Positions 55,746-64,000 of a DNA stretch of 64,000 bases are shown here, piece by piece. A program made the translations under genes and the position numbers. Each line of letters starts with the position of its first letter. The first letter of the stretch is position 1. Under the pieces are notes generated by a model. That model had not been told where the DNA came from and searched no databases. It saw nothing but the letters and a program-made list of their open reading frames with translations. The stretch lies in assembly GCA_029959085.1 (NCBI GenBank), contig JARWIR010000008.1:13998001-14062000 (forward strand), read 5' to 3'. This DNA is from Nemophila menziesii (taxonomy: Eukaryota; Streptophyta; Magnoliopsida; Boraginales; Hydrophyllaceae).

Positions 55746-57470
55746 TTGGGGCAGGGCATTAGGATAGTGGTAACACTTTGGGGCTGAGAAATGGGAGGAG
55801 GTGAGTACCTTGTGTGGTATTATAAACATCAATAACTATGTGTTCTATCACATTTTATAACTACAAAAAGTAACAAAATAAGTTTCGTGTTAAAAATTAA
55901 CTATATTAGAATGTTATAGTATTGTGTAACACCAAACTAATCAAATCATAAATTTTACACGTCTATTTAAGCTATTTTCGAAACTAAAGTGGATTTTAAT
56001 GCAAAATATAAGGACTTAAGTGTAAATTAGTAATATTATATGAACTAATGTTACATATACAGACATACTTATGTTTTTTTACACAAAACATAACAAAATA
56101 CATTTGTATTACTTAATTCATCCATTTTTTAAATAGATTATAATTAAAAGAACAATAGAATATTGTTTTTTACACCAAAATGCAAAAAATAGATTTTTTT
56201 AACAGTCTATGTAACCTATGTTCGAAACTAAAAGGGACTAAAATGCAAATTAATACAAAAAATTTGACAAATAATGAAATTTTAGAACAAACCATGAAAT
56301 ATTACAATTACTTTATTAACCTATTTTTAAATAGATTATTATTAAAAGAACAATAAAAATAGAATACTGATTTATTGATTTTCACACCGAAATGCACAAA
56401 ATAGATTTTTTACACATCTATTGAAACTAAAAGGGTTGAAAATGCAAATTATTAATAAAAAATGAACAAACAATGATATTATAGAACAACCCATGAAAAA
56501 TTAACATACACATTACAAATTTAGTACAATAATCCTTAGAATAACTCACCAAACAGTAAACGGTGATGATTTTTTAGAGAATTTGCAATATAAAAATAAA
56601 AAGCAAAACAATATTTAAATAATAATACGAAAAGTGATCTACAAAAATAAAAAATTAGGAAGAAGAAGAGTAGAATAATACCTTGGGGTGGCAAATGATG
56701 GGTATCCTCACTTCTGTAAGATCCTCATATATAGCAACACCATTATACAAAAAGAAAACAAACCCAATTAGGTTCTCGTCAGAAAAGACTAAATTACAAC
56801 AAAAAAATGACATTTTAAGCATAGATTGATACATGTATTTAATGTTTGGTATCAAAACTACCTACCAAACCCTAGCAACATTAATGGGTACCATGGTTAA
56901 GGACCAAACTAGCAAAGAGAAAGAGAAACTTTATCAGAGAAACAATGGGAAGGGATTGATTGATAATATGGTATTAATAGGGTTAGATTTGTAGTAGAGA
57001 GAGAGGGGGAGTAATGGCCTTAGAATATCCGAAAGACAACTGAAAGGGCTCTCGGATATTTTACAACTTTATTTAGTATATATATATATATATACATGTT
57101 AGTTTGGTTTGGATTTACCTAAATCAAAGCAACGAGTAATCAAGTGTTAAAGTTAATGGGCCCAAAAATAAGGAAAGGTAACCTAATAGGTATTAATGCG
57201 CCATATAACATTACCCTTCTTATTGGGTTAGTTTGTATTTTCATTGGGCCAAAATTTGGTTTTACCCAATCAATGCTCTCCCTTAATTTTAGTCAATTAT
57301 CTTTAGATTTTTTTTTACTATGTTAGTTCATATTCCTTATTTTATTATTTTAAAAGTGTTGTTTATCTTTTAGTGTAATATATTACAATAAAAAATAACA
57401 CTTTTAAAAATATTTTAAGAGCTCTTCCATAAAATAATATAAAATGTTAAGAGCAAATTCTAAAAATAGA
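55746..57470. other. No gene; AT-rich with ~200-bp tandem repeat
   Basis: Between about 55940 and 56500 a unit containing AACTAAAAGGG, AAAATGCAAATTA and TTTTTAAATAGATTAT occurs about three times with a period near 200 bp. A short TA run lies at 57077-57094. No coding sequence is recognised. Confidence 0.55.
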
Positions 57471-59459
57471 CTTTTTCTTGATCCGGCATTTGAAAGCGTT
57501 AGCTACCGATAATCTAGTAATATTCAAATTAAAATCAAGGTCAATACCGGTGTCTAAAGAAAATTAAGTTTGACGTCCAACGTTATCCAAAATATTGAAA
57601 CCCTCGAATTTAGAGGATATAATAGTTTCATCGTCCAACAATACATTTTAATGTCCATATGCCCGACTATAAAGACTTGTCTAACTATAAAGAGTTTTTT
57701 TCTTGGTCGTTGAATGAAGGGTGGTAAAATAAGTCTAAAGGACCAGCGATAAGGCGGCGTCTCAGAAATCCCTGTTATACTTAAAGAATCTAGCTAAGTC
57801 ATTCTTAAGGGTATAATTTCATATCTCTACTTGCATATTGCATTGAAGTTGGCCACGGAGGAAATGCAAAGAAAATTCTTATGCTCGTCGCACCGATTCC
57901 ATATAAATCATTTGAGTCGAATTGGAAGTTGTGATATGTGATAATGTATGAGGCAATTCAAGATGACATACGATGTAATTCTACACAAATTCCAATGCAA
58001 TACTAGATCTAGCGAATAAAACAGTTTGAGCCTCCATCGCTAAAGGAAACACATACCTATACTAGAATCGACTTTGTCATTATCTAAACTTTATTTTGCA
58101 TACCCTCTAGTACAACAGAGTACTTACTTATCTACAAACCTAAGTCCATAGTATCACTCAAGTATTTCAATAATCGGTGATTTTTAGTCCAATGTTCATT
58201 ACTCAACTTGTATAGTGACTAAGTCATCGTTTGTTTTTTTAAGTGATAAGTACTAAATGCTGAATAAATAGCTGAGCAAAACTTGTTTTATTAAGAAACA
58301 ACGTCTGAATGAATTAGACTTGTGTATGTTTGGTTTTTTAAAGTAAGAAGTACTAAATGCTGAATAAATAGCCGAATATGACTTATTTCGTTAAGAGACA
58401 ATGTCTGAATGAATTAGACTTAGTTAAAAATATTTATGAAACATACCAATTAAGAGTCATTCATATCTTAATTGTTCAAGGAAAATAATTTGTCTTATTG
58501 ATCCAATGTCTCAATGAGCCAAATTAAGATCTCATTAAGTGAAAACAAACTCCCCCTTAGCTTGAAATCTTATTGAAACATATCAATTACGAGACGTTCA
58601 GATCTGAATTGGTCCGGAAAAACAAAATATCGTATTGATCCAGTATCTTAATAAACCAGATTAAGATCTCATTAAGAGCAAAAAACCCTCTAAGTCTACT
58701 TAATACATAGACAACATCAGGTCAAATATAGATAATCAATAACATCATACTCTTTATAATATTGGCATATTTGTTTTAGGATATAACATCCGGATTACTG
58801 AATACTTGAATCATAGGAGTTCACACAAGCACAAATGATAATTATATGAAAAATGATTATATTTCTTCCTCTTATTCTTTTATAAATAATAATTTTATAT
58901 TTTATTTGTGTTGAGTTGGTTAAGTTGGGTTAGATTATATTTTTATTTTCTATAATAGGCTATCCAATTAGGTAGTAATTATATGATAGGGTTTAAAAAT
59001 ATATATTTTTGAAACACATGGATCGTCTAAATGTTTTAGGAAGTCGAATAATCGAGTACGGTGGTCCACTACTTGGTTGATACCTAAGCAGACCTTTTAG
59101 CGTCCACTAATTTGATTGCCTAGGTGGTTATTTTTTAGATAACTAGTACTTAAGGTTGATAACATAACTTTTCTGCTCAGACCTCAACCAGGCATATCTG
59201 AGGGGCAATAGGGTTGAAACCCTAACCCTAGGTACATTATTTTGGCCACGTGAATTAGATATTATTAATTCAAATAGATAATAATTGTACACTATGAACC
59301 GGGGAATACTTAGTACAAAATTACCATCATGGCTTAAACATAACGGTTGTCCTCCTTTTTCTTAGATGCTAGAGATATATCAATGCATATCAAGAATAAA
59401 TTCACTATTTTTCAAAAAATGAACATGAGGATACGATGTGTATAGGGATCTAAATGTAC

Positions 59460-59900
59460 AAGTCATAATCTCTTTAAGAGTGGCCTTCCGGGAAGGGAAC
59501 ATTCCCTCAAAGTCTAACTTGTTTTGTGCCCACCAAATGTGTTACCCCATTGAAATAAATGCAAGTATCACTACCTAAAATACTAACTTGTTTTGTGTCC
59601 ACTAAATGTAATATAACCGTTCTCACAAATACAATGTGCCTTGCTTTCTTCCTCCATACGGATTAGGACTTCATCGTTTTAGACATTTAAGGAAACTAGA
59701 AATGGTGTTCATTTCTCTCAAAATGCCTATCCAACACCTAACATCTTTTCATACCTCTCTAACAACTCGCACTCCAAAAAAAATGTCACCCGTCTCAAAA
59801 TCACCTCCTACACATACCACAAATCGGGTCCAATTTTATAAAAGTAAGTCGATTTTCAGTGAGTAGTTTACCTAACAACTCCATCCATACGATCACCGAA
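59460..59900 (-). pseudogene. Short LINE zf-RVT fragment
   Basis: On the minus strand a CGMCRR...GDIFF pattern followed by WKD(V/M) and WIGILREMN-like words resembles the zinc-binding zf-RVT region of plant LINE ORF2. It has many stops. Weak support. Confidence 0.4.
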
Positions 59901-60566
59901 TGCTTTGGGGAGTTAAACATGAATCTGAAATAATATTTGCCCAATACTTTGGTGAGGACTACCTCCGGAAAGTATCGTAAGGAGTCCTAAATCAAGAATT
60001 TGTGTTTCCTCCATCTAAATCCTGCCAAGTGAACTGCCTAGGATAGTGTTGTTGATTATAGTCAACCAGTATTCCACCCTGAATACATTGATTTTATGTC
60101 TAGATTCTTTTCCTTTTCCTTTCTGTAGAACTTGAGTATAAAAAAAGATATCTCATTCAGCATATTTTTTTTCTTTTCTTTGCTAACGTTAAGTTGATCG
60201 ATATATTTTCATATTCAGTAATGAGAGAGGTACAAAATAAAGGCAAAAGCTCGTTACAAGATGTTGAATTCCTTTTTGTATGCAATTATCTCCTAATTAT
60301 TACATAAATTCTCCATCTTTTCGTTGGTAAAAAGCTTCATATTGAAATTCCAATGGAGTTTCAAATATGCATTTCTTGTTGTAGATTGAAGTAATTTGAA
60401 TAAAGCTTTAAATTTGAAGCTAAAGAGATTCAGTTTCAAATCCCTACACTAGACCAAAACAATATATTACTCCTTGGGATTTTTGGATTCCAGACGCATT
60501 TAATTATCTCAGAAGTTTTTCTAATTTTTTTAAATGTCTACTAGACAAGTTTAATTTCACAACTTA

Positions 60567-63095
60567 AGGGATATTCACAAATTGATTGTCAAAGCCGTAT
60601 TCAAAAGGCATACAAGTTTTAGAATGTGACTTTTTGAATAATCTTATTTTAAAGATGGGTTTTAATATCGAGTGGTGTAAAAATATTATGCATTGTGTGA
60701 CTTCTATTTCTTACTCAGTGCTTATTAATGGTCAACCTTTTAAACTAGACAAACCTAAATGGGGGATTAGGCAGGGGGACCCCCTTTCACCCCTCCTCAT
60801 TTTTATAGTCACTCAAATCCTTACTGTTTTAGTAAATCAAACAGTGGATTGTGGATTACTAGAACACTCAATTTTCACAGATTATATTGTTTCTTTCTTA
60901 GTGACACTTATGAAGATATTAATATTTTCAATGATATTATTAATAAGTAGGCCTATGCAACTGGCCCCACTTTAAATCTTAATAAGTGTGGAGTAATATT
61001 CTGTACTAATTCTTCTGACTATATTCAATATATTTTTACCTCTAAATTAAATATGAAATAACAAGTAACTTAGACAATTATCTTGGGCTCCCCTCTAAAT
61101 GTGGAAGGTCTAGGATAAGAGACTTAAAGTTAATTGTTGAAAGAGTTACTAAAAGAATGAATAGTTGGAAAACCCTCTTTTTGTCTAAGGCTGAAAAGGA
61201 GATATTATTTAATTTTGTATTACAAATTATGTCTTCTTATTTGATACCAAAGAAAGTGTGTGAACATATCTCTTCACACATTGCAAAATTTTGGTAGGGT
61301 GAAATTGAAGAAAAGAAAATACATCCGGGTAAGTGGAATTCACTTACTGTTAGTAAATTCAAGGATGGTCTTCGTTTTAGAGATCTTGACATTATGAATA
61401 TTGTCCTCCTTGGAAAAAAAATATGGAACTTTATGAATAATAAAAATTCTCTTCTTTATAAAATACATAAAGGTAATTACTTTTATAATTGCTCTTTTTC
61501 TGCTGCTATAGAAGGGCACTCACCCTCTTTGGGTTAGAGAAGTCTCTTAGCAGGAAGAGATGTCGTTATTAAGGATATAAATGGAAAATTGAGGGTGGGA
61601 AATATATAAACCTTTATAAAGATAAATGGATCATGATTTGAGAAAAAATTATTAGTCCTTGTAAAGAAGGTACTAGAAACTGGAATGTGAGATCAATAAA
61701 AGAAAACTACTCTGGGGAGCATTATAGAAAAATTATTAAAATGTTCATCCCTTTGACCACCGCACTTGAAACTCCATACTGGAAAGTCATTAGTGAAGGA
61801 ATTTACTCAGTTAAAGGAGCATATCAAAATATGAAGCAAAAGTTTGAATTAAATGAGTTCCAAAAGGAATATTTAAAACCCTTATCTTCACACCTTGCTG
61901 ACCCCAAAATATGGAAGATGATTTGGAGTATGAAAACATTTCCTAGGGTAAAAAAAATTATTTGGAAAGCTGTTAAGAATTTACTGCCTACTAATGAGAA
62001 TCTTTACAATAAAAAGATAATAAACTATGTAATATATGTAAAAGTGAAGTTGAAACTTATGAGCATATTATACTCAATTGTTCCTTGGCAAGAGTTGTTT
62101 GGCTAACATATCCCCTTAGTTTAAGGACCAACAACCAGTGTTCTACTAGATTAGACACTTGAATGACTGAGGTCATAAGTAATGTTAATAATACAGTTGG
62201 TAAAGAGAATTTAATAATTGATCCAGTAGCTTTTATAGCTTGGCAAATTTGGAAGAAAAAAAAATCAATTTATGTTCAACAATTAAAATCTATATCCTTT
62301 AAATACAGTACAAGAAATTATATCTCTTTGGAATGAGCAAAGAAACATAATAAATATGAAAGATGATTGTATTAATCTGAGGGATAAAAGAAATAATGGT
62401 ATAAAGAAGCTCCCAAGTAATGACAATAATTGTCTGAGGACTTTATCAAAACAAATTGAGAATAACATTGAACCTAAAGTGTCCTCTCATATTCTAAACC
62501 ACGCTCCTGATAATGTTATTATGGAAATTGGTCTAGTGGATTTGAGTAATGAAAACAATAAAAAAGTATTAAATAAGTGGAAACCCCCATCTATAATTAG
62601 GTTAAAGTTAACTATGACACTTCTTATAAAGTTAACAAATCCTCCATTGCTTATGTTAATTTAGGAACAACAATGGAGTAATTATCAAATATAATGTGTG
62701 GAAAGTTAGTGCGGAAAAACTTTTGAAGACTGATACGTTAAGTGTCTTAAAGTTATATTTGTGGGCAAGGGATCTCAATAATACAATATGTGTGATAGAG
62801 TTCGACTATAAAGCTATCATGAAAACTCTCGCATCTAGTCTTAACATTAATTATCCTATCATTAATGGTATTATTCGTAGTATCTATTTTATTTTGGAAA
62901 ATCATATTTCTCTTTTTTTTTTTGTAATTCAGGAAAAAACGATAGTTGTGGTTAGGCTAGCCAAAAATACGTCCTTAGGCAATTATATAAATTATAATGA
63001 GTGTTCTATACTACACCAATTAGTGAAATCTTTCTAGAATTGGTTAATTACTTTTGTAATTCGTTTTTATAAAAAAGATATACATTAATTGTTTG
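60567..63095 (+). mobile_element. 5'-truncated LINE (L1-type) inserted in copy B
   Basis: It interrupts sequence that is continuous in copy A near 32630. Plus-strand order: reverse transcriptase (60586-60975: KMGFNIEWCKNIMHCVTS, then IRQGDPLSPLL), RT thumb region near 61150-61420, zf-RVT (61687-62106: IWKMIWSMKTFPRVKKIIW) and RNase H-like end (62696-63037: YLWARDLNNTICVIEFDYKA). Frames are broken in several places. No clear target duplication or long poly(A) was found. Confidence 0.85.
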
Positions 63096-63257
63096 TTTAT
63101 TCGAGAACGATTTTCATGTTGGGGAGCTGCTGAACCTTCAAGTCTTTCAAGTTTATAACTTTACGTCTCACTTGCCCAAAAATCTTGGGCAGAACGGGTA
63201 GCTATATATGTTAAAGACTTCCAAAGCATCTGTGTAAAAGCGGGAGTTCTGAAATGC

Positions 63258-63360
63258 AAAATTACTTTAGGTCCCTACATTATGCAAAGTAACCTTTCTT
63301 ATTGAATTAGTTGCACTATAGGTCCCTACATTATGCAAAAATTGCACTATAGCCTACACA
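63258..63360 (+). repeat. Dispersed 'GCACTATAGGTCCCTACATTATGC' repeat, copy B
   Basis: Counterpart of 32990-33095; two complete TTGCACTATAGGTCCCTACA-type units plus partial ones. Confidence 0.7.
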
Positions 63361-63532
63361 ATAAACGCACACAATGAATACTACTAAATGAATTCCTTGA
63401 AAACGTTGTTCATTACATAATAAAAGCAAAGCAAACTCTATGAGATATTAAACAGATTCATGGTGTGATGGAATCAAATACAATTTCTCCATAGACCTAC
63501 CTAAGAATATCTATCTAGTAATATCATCCTCA

Positions 63533-64000
63533 TTAGAATTGGAAATTATCTGGCGGGAAATCTTCATTTTCCTCCATTGGTTCATTAAGAATATCCCATA
63601 ATTTCTTTAGTTCATCATTAAGATCAGTAGAATATTCCAGCTGCATCTGTGGATTCAACACACTTGTATCTGGATGAGACAACATTGGAGTTTGTTCAAC
63701 ATAATTCATAGGATAATTTTGGTTGTAATTAATCGGCTGATCCATAATTGTATCAGTTCCCAAACCAGTGTTAAATGGAACCAGCCCATTTTCATTACTA
63801 GAGTCTGTAAATGCACAAGATAGCAATTTAGTATCTAATATATTGAACAGATTAGACTAAAGATTTAAAAAGAGATTATTATGTACCTGAACTTGGAGTA
63901 ATTGGATTCAGCTCTCTTTCAAGTAATAATGCAGCATCATAATTAGATTGTAGTTCATGGGGATACGATGGTTCTATATTTGTATTGAAAGATAATTGTG
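63533..64000 (-). CDS. PH-like (TRF2/HOY1-type) domain gene, copy B, last two exons
   Basis: The penultimate exon runs from beyond the window edge to 63887 and ends in RELNPITPSS. The last exon, 63804-63533, encodes an acidic tail (MQLEYSTDLNDELKKLWDIL, then MEENEDFPPDNFQF) and a TAA stop. The intron 63805-63886 has GT-AG borders. The frame is open where copy A is shifted, so B looks functional as far as seen. The domain assignment comes from copy A exon 3; the first three exons of B are outside the window. Confidence 0.75.

Larger units (their letters stand above)
57471..64000. repeat. Segmental duplication, copy B
   Basis: Direct-orientation counterpart of 25311 onward. Matches include 57480-59430 with 25320-27200, 60070-60566 with 32110-32630, and 63110-64000 with 32630-33760. 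It lacks the solo LTR and the TRIM-like insert of copy A, but has its own LINE at 60567-63095. It runs off the window. Confidence 0.85.

Overview
This is plant nuclear DNA, almost certainly from a eudicot. It is AT-rich, has short canonical GT-AG introns, and is mostly transposable elements around two low-copy genes. I cannot name the species.

Layout. 1-3986: right part of a Ty3/gypsy (Athila/Tat-type) LTR retrotransposon on the minus strand, with gag, the start of protease, a tRNA-Asp-type primer site and one LTR. 4000-9400: copies of an unidentified repeat, with a hAT-like element, a tRNA-derived SINE and a MITE inserted. 9747-16724: a complete 14-exon gene for a DEAH-type RNA helicase with two C-terminal CCCH zinc fingers, about 1036 aa. 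17.6-20.6 kb: MITEs and an inverted copy of the same unidentified repeat, so the helicase lies between inverted copies. 22252-23788: solo LTR of the first family, with a perfect target duplication.

From about 25.3 kb there is a large direct duplication. Copy A (25311-34867) and copy B (57471 to the window end) carry the same PH-like-domain gene on the minus strand. In A it is a frameshifted pseudogene. In B the visible last exons are intact and the gene runs off the window. Copy A contains a nested stack: a solo LTR (27800-32045, duplication CCACC) hit by a captured-sequence-type DNA element and by a hAT-like element that holds a palindromic MITE. Copy B contains a 5'-truncated LINE.

Between the copies: a second captured-sequence element (35.3-36.8 kb); an old LINE (37.3-44.3 kb, minus) split by a hAT element with clear ends (38083-42290) and a nearly intact transposase; and a complete 9.1-kb LTR element (44725-53819). 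That element has LTRs differing at five positions in 1618 bp. It encodes only Gag and protease, with a short integrase-like tail and no reverse transcriptase, RNase H or catalytic integrase. A decayed hAT transposase (53.9-55.7 kb) follows.

The genes do not form a pathway. The main story is layered transposition around one conserved helicase and one duplicated gene. The most unusual item is the very young gag-protease-only retrotransposon, which must have moved with enzymes supplied by another element.
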